Shown piece after piece: positions 7,368-15,810 of a stretch of 32,822 nucleotides of DNA. The notes under the pieces are model-generated. The model was not told the origin of the DNA, did no database searches, and worked only from the letters and a program-made list of their open reading frames with translations. The position numbers were made by a program, and so were the translations under genes. Every line of letters starts with the position of its first letter. Position 1 is the stretch's first letter. The stretch is from Specibacter cremeus (GTDB lineage Bacteria > Actinomycetota > Actinomycetes > Actinomycetales > Micrococcaceae). Location: contig NZ_RWKQ01000026.1 of the NCBI RefSeq assembly GCF_003946885.1, positions 812-33,633 of the forward strand, written 5' to 3'.

Positions 7368-8861
7368 GTGACCGCTTCCCTGACCATCACCGCCACGCGC
7401 GAGGCAGAGCTGCTCGCGTCCGTCCCCACCGGCCTGCTCATCAACGGCCAATGGCGCGATTCGTCCACCGGCAAGACGCTCGACGTGCACGACCCCGCCA
7501 CCGGCCGGGTGCTGGCCTCGATCGCCGACGGCGGCACGGAGGACGCGCTCGCCGCGCTGGACGCCGCCTCCGCCGCGCAGGCCGGCTGGGCCCGCACGGC
7601 CCCGCGCGTGCGCGCCGAGATCCTGCGCAAGGCGTTCGAGCTGGTCACCGAGCGGGCCGAGGACTTCGCCCTGCTCATGACCCTGGAGATGGGCAAGCCG
7701 CTGGCCGAGGCGCGCGGCGAGGTCGCCTACGGCGCCGAGTTCCTGCGCTGGTACTCGGAGGAAACGGTGCGCGACTACGGCCGCTACCTGACCACGCCCG
7801 AGGGCAAGAACAAGATCCTGGTCCAGCGCAAGCCGGTGGGCCCGTGCCTGCTGATCACGCCGTGGAACTTCCCGCTGGCCATGGCCACGCGCAAGGTGGG
7901 CCCCGCCGTCGCCGCCGGCTGCACCATGGTGCTCAAGCCGGCGAAGCTGACCCCGCTGACCTCCCAGCTGTTCGCGGCGGTCATGCTCGAGGCGGGCCTG
8001 CCCGCCGGCGTGCTGAACGTCGTCGCCGGCTCCAGCGCCTCCGCCATCTCCGGGCCGCTGCTGGCCGACCCGCGCCTGCGCAAGGTGTCGTTCACCGGGT
8101 CCACCGAGGTGGGCAAGCGGCTCATGGCCGACGCGGCGAACAACGTGCTGCGCACGTCCATGGAGCTCGGCGGCAACGCCCCGTTCATTGTGTTCGACGA
8201 CGCCGACCTGGACAAGGCCGTCGAGGGCGCGGTCGCGGCCAAGATGCGCAACATGGGCGAGGCGTGCACGGCCGCGAACCGGTTCCTGGTCCAGGACACC
8301 GTGGCCGCGGAGTTCTCCGCGTTGCTGGCCGCCCGGATCGGCGCACTGACCACCGGCCGCGGCACCGAGGCCGGCGTCGACGTGGGCCCCATGATCGAGG
8401 AAAAGGCGCGCACCAACATCCACGCGCTCGTCACCGACGCCGTGGCGGCCGGCGCCACGGTGCTGACCGGCGGCGACGTGGTGCCCGGCGACGGTTTCTT
8501 CTACCAGCCGACCGTGTTGGGCAATGTGCCGAACGACGCGGCCATCCTGTCGCAGGAGATCTTCGGCCCGGTCGCCCCGATCACCACCTTCACGGACGAG
8601 GACGACGCGGCGCGCATCGCCAACTCCACCGAGTACGGGCTGGCGTCCTACGTGTACAGCCGCGACTTCTCGACGTTCCTGCGCATGAGCGAGAAGCTGG
8701 AGTTCGGCATGGTCGGCTTCAACGCCGGGGTCATCTCCAACGCGGCCGCCCCGTTCGGCGGCGTCAAGCACTCCGGCCTGGGCCGCGAGGGCGGCGCGGA
8801 GGGCATCGCCGAATACACGACGACGCAGTACCTGGGCATCGCCGACCCGTACGCCGGCTGA
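7368..8861 (+). CDS. gabD: Succinate-semialdehyde dehydrogenase
   Basis: This is a 497-residue NAD(P)-dependent aldehyde dehydrogenase with N167 (TPWNFPL), K190, E266 (MELGGNAPF) and the catalytic C300 (NMGEACTAANR). The MRNMGEACTAANR and TMELGGNAPF-like segments are characteristic of the GabD/succinate-semialdehyde group. It would oxidise the succinate semialdehyde released by HpaI to succinate, feeding the TCA cycle. GTG at 7368 follows AAGGAG; the frame stays open further upstream only as a shadow inside hpaI. Cofactor preference is not readable here. Confidence 0.9.
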   Translation: MTASLTITATREAELLASVPTGLLINGQWRDSSTGKTLDVHDPATGRVLASIADGGTEDALAALDAASAAQAGWARTAPRVRAEILRKAFELVTERAEDFALLMTLEMGKPLAEARGEVAYGAEFLRWYSEETVRDYGRYLTTPEGKNKILVQRKPVGPCLLITPWNFPLAMATRKVGPAVAAGCTMVLKPAKLTPLTSQLFAAVMLEAGLPAGVLNVVAGSSASAISGPLLADPRLRKVSFTGSTEVGKRLMADAANNVLRTSMELGGNAPFIVFDDADLDKAVEGAVAAKMRNMGEACTAANRFLVQDTVAAEFSALLAARIGALTTGRGTEAGVDVGPMIEEKARTNIHALVTDAVAAGATVLTGGDVVPGDGFFYQPTVLGNVPNDAAILSQEIFGPVAPITTFTDEDDAARIANSTEYGLASYVYSRDFSTFLRMSEKLEFGMVGFNAGVISNAAAPFGGVKHSGLGREGGAEGIAEYTTTQYLGIADPYAG

Positions 8862-8879
8862 CGGGGGCCCGTAGCGCCC

Positions 8880-9791
8880 ATGGTCAGGTACACCCTGCGG
8901 CAGGTCCAGCATTTCGTGGCGGTCGCCGACGCCGGGTCGATCCGGGCCGCGTCGGAGGCCGCGCACGTCTCCCAGGCGGGACTGTCGCTGGCCCTGACCG
9001 AGCTCGAGAAGGCCCTCGACGCCCAGCTGATGGTCCGCCACAAGGCGAAGGGGGTCACGCTCACCAGTGCCGGGCAGCGGTTCCTGGGCGAGGCCCGGGC
9101 GCTGCTGCGGCACGCCGACGAGGTGGCCTCGACCGTCGGCGGCGACCAGGAGGAGCTCGGGGGACCGCTGGCCGTCGGCTGCTACTCCACCCTGGCCGCG
9201 TTCTGGATCCCGCCCATCACGGCCGGGTTCCTGGCCCGGCACCCGAAGTTGCGCCTGCAACTCACCGAGGGCTCCCCCGGTGAGTTGCAGGCGATGGCAT
9301 TGGACGGCAGGCTCGACGCCGTGCTCACGCACACCCGGCACGTGGCGGCGGGCATGGATTTCCGGGTCATCGCCTCCGGGGTGCCGTATGTGCTGGTCGG
9401 CGCCGGGCACCGGCTGGCCGGGCGGCCCGGCGTGCGCCTGGCCGAGCTGGCCGACGACGACATGGTGCTGCTGGACATCCCGTCGGTGCGCGACAACCAG
9501 CTGCCGAACCTGCGCGCCTCCGGGCTGGAGCCGCGGATCGCGTGGCGGTCGACGAGCTTCGAGGCGGTGCGCGGCATGGTCGCCCGCGGGCTGGGGTACA
9601 CGGTGCTCGTCCAGCGCCCCGCCCACGACGTGAGCTACGAGGGCCTGCCGCTGGTGGCGCTGCCCATCGAGGGGCCGATCGGCCACAGCGACATCTGCGT
9701 CGCGTTCCCGGCCGGGACCAGGCTGAGCCCGCGGCTGGCCGCGCTGATCGACTTCTGCGAGGCGTACGACCCGGCCGCGCCGACGATGTGA
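8880..9791 (+). CDS. LysR-family transcriptional regulator
   Basis: The product has 303 residues. The N-terminal HTH (residues 4-63; RQVQHFVAVADAGSIRAASEAAHVSQAGLSLALTELE without a break) is followed by the two-lobed ligand-binding domain. It is the last gene of the operon, 18 bases after gabD, and convergent with the MFS gene. LysR regulators of aromatic pathways usually activate transcription in response to a substrate or intermediate, but its target and ligand are unknown. A 16-base perfect inverted repeat lies inside the gene at 9252-9293. Confidence 0.9.
   Translation: MVRYTLRQVQHFVAVADAGSIRAASEAAHVSQAGLSLALTELEKALDAQLMVRHKAKGVTLTSAGQRFLGEARALLRHADEVASTVGGDQEELGGPLAVGCYSTLAAFWIPPITAGFLARHPKLRLQLTEGSPGELQAMALDGRLDAVLTHTRHVAAGMDFRVIASGVPYVLVGAGHRLAGRPGVRLAELADDDMVLLDIPSVRDNQLPNLRASGLEPRIAWRSTSFEAVRGMVARGLGYTVLVQRPAHDVSYEGLPLVALPIEGPIGHSDICVAFPAGTRLSPRLAALIDFCEAYDPAAPTM
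9252..9293. repeat. Perfect 16-base inverted repeat inside the LysR gene
   Basis: CGCCTGCAACTCACCG (9252-9267) is the exact reverse complement of 9278-9293, with a 10-base loop. It encodes the segment around LQLTEGSPGELQA. This would be a very stable mRNA hairpin in mid-gene. Confidence 0.8.
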
Positions 9792-9835
9792 CGAGCGCCA
9801 AGCGCACGGTGGGTGCCGCCGTCGTGCTCTTTCCG

Positions 9836-11197
9836 TTACCTCATCTCGCCGGTGAGGTCGCGGCCCAGGCCCTCCTTCGTCGCCATGACGCACACGGCGG
9901 CGGCCACGAACGCGAGCGCCCACGCCGCCCCGACGAGCCACAGCGAGCCGCCGGCCAGGATGACCAGCGAGCCGGCGATCAGCGGCGTGAAGCCGGCGCC
10001 GAGCGTCGAGGCGGACTGGTACGTCAGCGACGCGCCGGTGTAGCGCACGCGGGTCGGGAACAGCTCCGCGACGTAGGCGCCGAACGGCCCGAAGATCACG
10101 CCCTGGATGACCCCGTTGGCCAGGAACAGGCCGGCCGCGAAGCCCCAGAGCGTGTTGGTCTGCAGCAGCCACAGGATCGGGAACGCCAGCACGACGCCGG
10201 CGATCATGCCGGCCAGCATGACGGGGCGGCGGCCGTACCTGTCGCACAGGCGGGCGGCGATGATGATGAACACCACCGTCAGGGTGGCGCCGACGGCCTT
10301 CACGTTCAGCACGCCGGTCTGGCTGACGCCGTGGTCCACCGCGTAGGAGACGGCCCAGACCGTCATCAGGCCCTGCACGGTGTAGCTGCTCATGCCGGCG
10401 ATGGTGCCCAGGATGAGGTTGCGGGGGTACTTCGTGAGGACCTCCAGCAGCGGCACCTTCTTCTTCTCCGCCGTCTTCTCCAGGTCCAGGAACAGCGGCG
10501 TCTCCGACACCTTGAGGCGGATGACCAGGCCGACGGCGATCAGCGCCAGGCTGAGCAGGAAGGGGATGCGCCAGCCCCACGCCAGGAACTCGGCCTTGGG
10601 CAGCACGGACACGGCGGACATGACGAGCGTGGCCATCACGGCGCCGGCCGGGCCGCCCATGTTGGCGAAGCTGGCCGCGAAGCCGCGGCGCTTGGCGGGG
10701 GCGTGCTCGAGGGCGACGAGCATGGCCCCGCCCCATTCGCCGCCGACCGCGATTCCCTGGATGAGGCGCAACGCGACCAGCAGGATCGGGGCGGCCAGGC
10801 CGACCTGCGCCGTCGTCGGCAGCAGGCCGATGCACGTGGTCGCCAGGCCCATCATGACCATGGACACGATCAGGCAGCCCTTGCGGCCCAGCTTGTCGCC
10901 GAAGTGGCCGAAGATGGCGCCGCCGAGCGGGCGGGCCACGTAGCCGACGGCGAGGGTGCCGAAGGAGGCGAACAGGCCGATGGCGGGCGGCACGTTGGTG
11001 AAGAAGACCTTGTTGAACACGAGGCTGGCCGCGGTGGCGTACAGGACGAAGTCGTAGAACTCGATGGCGCTGCCGATGAAGCTGGAGGCCAGGATGCGCC
11101 GCATGCCCCTGGTATTGAGGCTGTCCGGTCGGCCTGCGGGCGCGGTGGGGGCGGGCGCGGGTCCGCCCGCTGGGCCGGTCATGTTGTCAATTGTCAT
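9836..11197 (-). CDS. MFS transporter, metabolite:H+ symporter (MHS) type
   Basis: This 453-residue membrane protein has about 12 predicted helices. The MFS signature GDKLGRK lies between helices 2 and 3 with a second copy (DRYGRRPVM) in the C-terminal half, and the MHS-type segment RLIQGIAVGGEWGGA is present. MHS transporters carry small organic acids such as shikimate, oxoglutarate or aromatic acids with protons. Its ATG overlaps the stop of the upstream hydrolase gene (ATGA, 11194-11197), so the two are coupled. Import of an aromatic or carboxylic acid for the nearby pathway is plausible, but the substrate is not shown. An internal ATG five codons in is a possible alternative start. Confidence 0.9.
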   Translation of the reverse strand: MTIDNMTGPAGGPAPAPTAPAGRPDSLNTRGMRRILASSFIGSAIEFYDFVLYATAASLVFNKVFFTNVPPAIGLFASFGTLAVGYVARPLGGAIFGHFGDKLGRKGCLIVSMVMMGLATTCIGLLPTTAQVGLAAPILLVALRLIQGIAVGGEWGGAMLVALEHAPAKRRGFAASFANMGGPAGAVMATLVMSAVSVLPKAEFLAWGWRIPFLLSLALIAVGLVIRLKVSETPLFLDLEKTAEKKKVPLLEVLTKYPRNLILGTIAGMSSYTVQGLMTVWAVSYAVDHGVSQTGVLNVKAVGATLTVVFIIIAARLCDRYGRRPVMLAGMIAGVVLAFPILWLLQTNTLWGFAAGLFLANGVIQGVIFGPFGAYVAELFPTRVRYTGASLTYQSASTLGAGFTPLIAGSLVILAGGSLWLVGAAWALAFVAAAVCVMATKEGLGRDLTGEMR

Positions 11198-12261
11198 CGT
11201 GCGTGGGCCAATTCTTCCAGGGGGACGGTGGTGGAGGGGGTGCCGAACGGGATGGAGTCGAGGTCGTTCGGCACGTGGTAGTCGCCGTTGAAGCCGGCCC
11301 CGGCCGCCTCCCAGACGTGTTGCGGCGTGGTGCCGGGCACCAGGTGGTGCAGGGCGAGCGCCTTCGCGCCGGCCCGGTTGGCCAGGTCGACGGCCTCGGC
11401 GGCGCTGGTGTGGGATTTGCGGTGGTGGTCCTTCGACGCCTGGCCGGTGCTGTTGCCCGACCCGCCGTAGGTCCGTTCGACCCAGTCGAAGTCGATGGCC
11501 TCGTGCAGCAGCAGGTCGGTGCCGCGGGCCAGCCGGACCAGGTTCTCGCACGGAGCGGTGTCGCCGGAGACGGTCACCGAGCCGTGGGCCGTGTCGAAGC
11601 GATAGGCGAATGCGGGGGCGATCGGCGGGTGCTCCACCAGGGTGGCCGTGACTCTCACGTGGTCGTCCCGGTACACCTCGAACGGTTCCATCCCGGCCGG
11701 GGTCGGATTCGTGTTGGGATGGTAGCCGGTGGCCGCCGGGATCTCGATGTCCTGGGGTTCGAAGTAGTCGAACGGGCTGGGTCGCAGCGCGTCGAGGATC
11801 CTGTCATTGAGGTCCGTGGCGTAGGCGGCCATCAGGTGGGTGAACATGCCGGTCACCCCGGGGGTCGGGTTGCCCGGGAAGACGGGCGACGGCGGCACGG
11901 CGGCACGCGGTGAGACCGGCGGCAGCGCGCCGCGGTCGCCCGGGCCGATGATCTTGATCGAGTGCTGGTTGGGCGCGAGCGTGAACATGCCGAAGATGGC
12001 CAGCGAGCCGAGGTCGATGGTGTGGTCGGAGTGCAGGTGGGTGATGAAGATGCCGCGCAGCGAGTTCACCGGCAGGTTGGCGAGCATCATCTGCCGGCCC
12101 ACGCCGTGGCCGGCGTCGACCAGGTAGGTGCGCTCGCCCACGACGACGGCCGTCGCGATGCCCGACCGTTTCCCGGCGTTCTCCCCCGTCCACCAGCGCG
12201 GTCCGCCGGCGGTGCCCAGGGTGACGACCCGGGGCGTGGTGTCCACGGCTGGCTGATTCAT
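11194..12261 (-). CDS. Metallo-beta-lactamase-fold hydrolase
   Basis: This is a 355-residue protein of the MBL superfamily, with the zinc motif H75-x-H77-x-D79-H80 (THLHSDH), an aspartate in VSGDTAP and a late histidine pair in LALHHLVPG. The arrangement resembles the arylsulfatase/RNase Z-like branch. No signal peptide is seen, so it is probably cytosolic. It is translationally coupled to the MFS transporter, suggesting that it hydrolyses an imported compound such as an ester, lactone or sulfate. GGGAG lies 9 bases before the ATG at 12261. The substrate is unknown. Confidence 0.85.
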   Translation of the reverse strand: MNQPAVDTTPRVVTLGTAGGPRWWTGENAGKRSGIATAVVVGERTYLVDAGHGVGRQMMLANLPVNSLRGIFITHLHSDHTIDLGSLAIFGMFTLAPNQHSIKIIGPGDRGALPPVSPRAAVPPSPVFPGNPTPGVTGMFTHLMAAYATDLNDRILDALRPSPFDYFEPQDIEIPAATGYHPNTNPTPAGMEPFEVYRDDHVRVTATLVEHPPIAPAFAYRFDTAHGSVTVSGDTAPCENLVRLARGTDLLLHEAIDFDWVERTYGGSGNSTGQASKDHHRKSHTSAAEAVDLANRAGAKALALHHLVPGTTPQHVWEAAGAGFNGDYHVPNDLDSIPFGTPSTTVPLEELAHAR

Positions 12262-12294
12262 GAAAGGCGGCTCCCGACTTCGTTGGCGATGGAC

Positions 12295-12309
12295 CCACAC
12301 CTTGTGTGG
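12295..12309. promoter_or_regulatory. Small inverted repeat upstream of the MBL-MFS pair
   Basis: CCACAC (12295-12300) and GTGTGG (12304-12309) form a perfect 6+6 inverted repeat with three central bases, 34 bases upstream of the hydrolase start. The space 12262-12410 also holds an A/T-rich run (12351-12395) that could carry the promoter. The regulator is unknown. Confidence 0.35.
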
Positions 12310-12410
12310 CGGGTCACGTACCTCCATGGTGCATCCCACAAGTTCCGATTGAAAAACGGTTAAAACCGGCCTGAAAACATGGTTTTGCTTATGTCTCTGC
12401 GGGCGACCCC

Positions 12411-13949
12411 TCACCGGCCGCGCGGCACGGCGTCGCGGCGCTCCCGCCCTGTAGCGGGTGCCGGCGGCGCCTTCGCCGGCCGCACGTCCCGCCCCTGGTA
12501 CACGGACCGGGTGAAGGCCACGGCCTGGCCGGGGCCCGCGACCCCCATGAAGTCCCGGATGGACTTCCTGGCCCCGTCGATCGACGGGTCCGCGGAGTGC
12601 TCGGCCTGCCTTGCGTCCCCCAGGTACCCGTCCAGCGAGTGTGCCCGGGCGATGACATCCTGCATTGTTCCGACCCCGTCGCCGGGCCGCGAGGACGTGA
12701 CGGTGACCCAATTGGACCGATCCGGCGGGGCTGCCCCATCCGCGGCCGTGACAATGTCGTAGGTGTTTTCCAGGCCCAGCACGCCCACACGACCGTCCAC
12801 GGGCAGCCGGGCGATGGGAGCGCCCGCGGTGACGACCATCGTCACGTTGAACTCCGCCAGGAACGCCGGGTCGGCGGCCGCCGCGGCGGCATGGATGCCG
12901 CCACCGCTGTGTCCGGTGAGCATGACCGGGTCTCCCGGCTTCGCGCCGGCATCCTGCAGCGCCGCCTTCAGCAGTTCCTCCACCATGACCTGCTTCTCCA
13001 TGAACTCCTTGCGCCGGGCGCTCGTCAGTGCCTGCAGGTCGCCCTCGAGGTCGAACAGGTTCTCGGAGTCCGGCGGGTCCCACACCTCGGTCCCCGGCAG
13101 GGCGACCCGCCAGGCGATGGTGCCGTCGGCACGTTCAATCCGGTCCACGATGACTGCCGACGGCGCCACCGCGTAGGCGTCCCGGGGCGCCTCCAGGATG
13201 CCCTCGATGGTCGCCCTGGTGGTGCCGCGGACGCCGGTCCCGGACGGTTGCGCCGACCAGTCGCCGGCCGGAATGCGCCGCACGCTCACGGTGCCCGGCC
13301 GCGTCACCCCCGTGCTGTCAAGCATGTGCCGGACGCCGGCGGCCGCCGCGGCTGCGGTGTCGGACCGCTCCGGATGCCGTCCCAGGCTGAGCAGGTACGC
13401 CAGGGCCGGCCACCCTCCTGCGGCACCGGCGAGGAAGGCGGGTCCGCCGTTGATGCTGTCCTCCGTGGCGTCCCGGAACCCCTTGGTCCAGAACGAGTCC
13501 AGCCACCTGCCGAGGTCGCGCACGCTGTTGTTGGGGCCGCCGGGCAGCAACCACGACTGGGCGGTGAAGTGGGATCCGGCGCGGAACGCGTCCAATTGGT
13601 TCTTGCGGGCCAGGAAGAGCCGGTTGCGCTCCTCCGCCTCGTCATACCGCCGGGCGGCCGTCGCCGTGTTGTCCGCCAGGGTTTTCAAGCCGATCCGGGC
13701 CGTGCTGCACGCCTTCGCGGCCTCCCGCATCCGTTCGACGGCCGCGTACGGGTGGTCGGGCAGGCCCATCGTGCCCTCCTCGAGCCAGGTCGCCTCGAAG
13801 TCCGCTCGTGGACCCACCGGGTCCAGGTCCGCCGAGATGGCATCGATCCGGGAACCCGCCAAAGCGATGACGCCGAGCTGGTACCGCGTGGAGCCCACGC
13901 CGCCAATGACGGTGAACATCGTGCCAACGCACACGTCGTTCGCGTTCAT
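12411..13949 (-). CDS. Lipase/esterase-like serine hydrolase with N-terminal helical region, possible type VII secretion substrate
   Basis: The product has 512 residues. Residues 60-125 look helical, with a YxxxE motif at Y102-E106 (RRYDEAEERN), the pattern used as a type VII secretion signal. Residues 220-475 form an alpha/beta-hydrolase region with the nucleophile elbow GHSGGG (S348). D398 (ENTYDIV) and H437 (ARAHSLDGYL) are reasonable triad partners. No N-terminal signal peptide is obvious. Its ATG overlaps the stop of a WXG100-like gene (ATGA, 13946-13949), so the two are co-translated. The hydrolase fold is well supported; secretion and the lipid or ester substrate are inferred. No type VII secretion machinery lies in the window. 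Confidence 0.78.
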   Translation of the reverse strand: MNANDVCVGTMFTVIGGVGSTRYQLGVIALAGSRIDAISADLDPVGPRADFEATWLEEGTMGLPDHPYAAVERMREAAKACSTARIGLKTLADNTATAARRYDEAEERNRLFLARKNQLDAFRAGSHFTAQSWLLPGGPNNSVRDLGRWLDSFWTKGFRDATEDSINGGPAFLAGAAGGWPALAYLLSLGRHPERSDTAAAAAAGVRHMLDSTGVTRPGTVSVRRIPAGDWSAQPSGTGVRGTTRATIEGILEAPRDAYAVAPSAVIVDRIERADGTIAWRVALPGTEVWDPPDSENLFDLEGDLQALTSARRKEFMEKQVMVEELLKAALQDAGAKPGDPVMLTGHSGGGIHAAAAAADPAFLAEFNVTMVVTAGAPIARLPVDGRVGVLGLENTYDIVTAADGAAPPDRSNWVTVTSSRPGDGVGTMQDVIARAHSLDGYLGDARQAEHSADPSIDGARKSIRDFMGVAGPGQAVAFTRSVYQGRDVRPAKAPPAPATGRERRDAVPRGR

Positions 13950-14218
13950 CCGGCCGCCCCGGCCACGTCCAGGCGCAGCGAGTAATGCCGGACCAGGCCG
14001 GCGGCGCCGCGCAGGTCGTCGGCCGCAGCGGCCAACGCGTGCGCTTGCCCGGCCACCGCCTCCCTGAAGGCCTGCGCCGCCGCGGACTCCCACTCCACCG
14101 CACCCGCGGCGGCCAGCCGGACGCGCGCCTCATCCATTTGCCCGGCCAACCTGTCAAGGACGCCGGCCACCCGGGCGACCTCCCCCGCTGACGGCCCGCC
14201 GGCCGCATACCCCATCAT
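13946..14218 (-). CDS. WXG100-like small helical protein
   Basis: This 90-residue protein is almost all helix-forming residues, with a central W43-E-S45 turn in the pattern WxSxAAxxF (WESAAAQAF). That is the actinobacterial variant of the WXG100 hairpin seen in ESX/type VII partners. The C-terminal helix ends in VRHYSLRLD, close to but not exactly YxxxD/E. ATG at 14218 is chosen because GGGAG at 14224-14228 lies 5 bases upstream; the GTG two codons earlier overlaps that site. The coupled downstream hydrolase is its probable partner. The family call comes from motif and size, not from a search. Confidence 0.72.
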   Translation of the reverse strand: MMGYAAGGPSAGEVARVAGVLDRLAGQMDEARVRLAAAGAVEWESAAAQAFREAVAGQAHALAAAADDLRGAAGLVRHYSLRLDVAGAAG

Positions 14219-14351
14219 GTCCACTCCCTAAGCTGCCATGCGATCTGCTGTGGGCCGACGATACGGCCGGGGCATTGCCGTTGGACAGTGTTCATGAAAC
14301 GGCTGTCGATAACCGGCGGGGCCGGGCCGGCTGTGGAGGAAATGGGCGTTC

Positions 14352-14375
14352 ATGAAAGAATTGCGGCATGTCTGA
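14352..14375 (+). other. Possible leader minicistron ahead of purB
   Basis: An eight-codon frame (ATG AAA GAA TTG CGG CAT GTC TGA) follows a perfect GGAGGA at 14335-14340 at an 11-base spacing. Its stop overlaps the first codons of purB, whose own ATG has no good ribosome site. Coupled re-initiation is possible. Chance is not excluded. The 10-base motif GTTCATGAAA also occurs twice here (14290-14299 and 14348-14357), each with a TTCATGAA palindrome. Confidence 0.3.
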
Positions 14376-15801
14376 TTCCGCATCCCGCATCCCCTCCGGC
14401 CGGCTGTCCCTGGCCGCCTCCCCCGAGCGCATCGCCCTGGGCCCGCTTGACGGCCGCTACGCGGGCGCCGTGGCGCCGCTGGTCGACTACCTGTCGGAGG
14501 CCGCGCTGAACCGCGACCGCGTGGGCGTGGAGGTCGAGTGGTTCATCCACCTGACCGAGCACAGCGTGTTGCCGGGCACCGCCCCGCTGTCGGCGGACCA
14601 GAAGGCCGGGCTGCGCGCCATCGTCACGGAGTTCGACGCGTCGTCCGTGGCGGAACTGGCCGACATCGAGAAGGTCACCGTCCACGACGTCAAGGCCGTG
14701 GAGTACTTCATCGGCAATCGCCTGCCGGGCCTGGGCCTGGCCCGTTTGTTGCCGCTGGTGCACTTCGGCTGCACGAGCGAGGACATCAACAACCTGTCCT
14801 ACGCCGTTGGCATCAAGGGCGCCGTGGAGGATGTGTGGCTGCCCGCCGCGCACGCCCTCGTCGCGAAGATCGCCCAGATGGCGCAGGACAACCGGGACGT
14901 GCCGATGCTCTCGCGCACGCACGGCCAACCGGCCACGCCGACCACGTTGGGCAAGGAGCTGGCCGTCACGGCGCACCGGCTGGCCCGCCAGCTGGACCGG
15001 ATCGCCGGGACCGAGTTCCTGGGCAAGATCAACGGCGCCACCGGCACGTATGCGGCGCACTACGCCTCCGTGCCGGAGGCCGACTGGCAGCAGGTGGCGA
15101 AGAGCTTCGTCGAGGGCCTGGGCCTGACGTGGAACCCGCTGACCACGCAGATCGAGTCGCACGACTGGCAGGCCGAGCTGTACGCCGACATGGCCCGCTT
15201 CAACCGGATCCTGCACAACCTGTGCACCGATGTGTGGAGCTACATCTCGATCGGCTACTTCGCGCAGGTCCCGGTCCCGGGCGCCACCGGCTCCTCGACC
15301 ATGCCGCACAAGGTCAACCCGATCCGCTTCGAGAACGCCGAGGCCAACCTCGAGGTCTCCTCCGCGCTGCTGGACACGCTGGGCGCCACCCTGGTGACCA
15401 GCCGTTGGCAGCGCGACCTGACGGACTCCTCGAGCCAGCGCAACATCGGCGTGGCGTTCGGCCACTCGCTGCTGGCCATCAACAACGTGCTCGGCGGCCT
15501 GGACCGGCTGGACACGGCCGAGGCCGTGCTCGCGGACGACCTCGACCACAACTGGGAGGTGCTCGCGGAGGCCATCCAGATGGTCATGCGCGCGGAGGCC
15601 ATCGCCGGCGTGCCAGGCATGCAGGACCCCTACGAGCGCCTGAAGGACCTCACGCGCGGCCACCGCGTCGACGCCGCCCGCATGCAGGAGTTCGTCTCCG
15701 GCCTGGGCCTGTCGGACGGCGCGCAGGAGCGACTGTTGGCGCTCACCCCGGCCACCTACAACGGCATCGCCGCCTCGCTCGTGGACCACCTGGGGCGGTA
15801 G
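14368..15801 (+). CDS. purB: Adenylosuccinate lyase
   Basis: The enzyme acts twice in purine synthesis, splitting fumarate from SAICAR and from adenylosuccinate. The 477-residue protein carries the fumarase/aspartase superfamily signature GSSTMPHKVNP (308-318), with the catalytic serine at 310 and the general acid histidine at 185 (SRTHGQPAT). The sequence resembles the E. coli-type PurB (about 456 residues) with a slightly longer N-terminus. It is a housekeeping gene. It is divergent from the WXG100-like gene, and a REP-like repeat cluster follows the stop and may end transcription. The ATG has only weak ribosome-site complementarity. Confidence 0.96.
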   Translation: MSDSASRIPSGRLSLAASPERIALGPLDGRYAGAVAPLVDYLSEAALNRDRVGVEVEWFIHLTEHSVLPGTAPLSADQKAGLRAIVTEFDASSVAELADIEKVTVHDVKAVEYFIGNRLPGLGLARLLPLVHFGCTSEDINNLSYAVGIKGAVEDVWLPAAHALVAKIAQMAQDNRDVPMLSRTHGQPATPTTLGKELAVTAHRLARQLDRIAGTEFLGKINGATGTYAAHYASVPEADWQQVAKSFVEGLGLTWNPLTTQIESHDWQAELYADMARFNRILHNLCTDVWSYISIGYFAQVPVPGATGSSTMPHKVNPIRFENAEANLEVSSALLDTLGATLVTSRWQRDLTDSSSQRNIGVAFGHSLLAINNVLGGLDRLDTAEAVLADDLDHNWEVLAEAIQMVMRAEAIAGVPGMQDPYERLKDLTRGHRVDAARMQEFVSGLGLSDGAQERLLALTPATYNGIAASLVDHLGR

Positions 15802-15810
15802 GCGGCCGGC

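Noticed and set aside
9792-9835. Search for a terminator between the convergent LysR and MFS genes
   Set aside because: No convincing inverted repeat is present in the 44 bases.
7233-10835. A 1200-codon open frame on the minus strand, and similar long antisense frames at 546-2300, 3056-4708, 14350-15789 and 16475-18523
   Set aside because: They mirror well-supported genes on the other strand, have low-complexity Arg/Gly/Ala/Asp/His-rich translations and no family motifs. They are typical artefacts of high-GC coding DNA.
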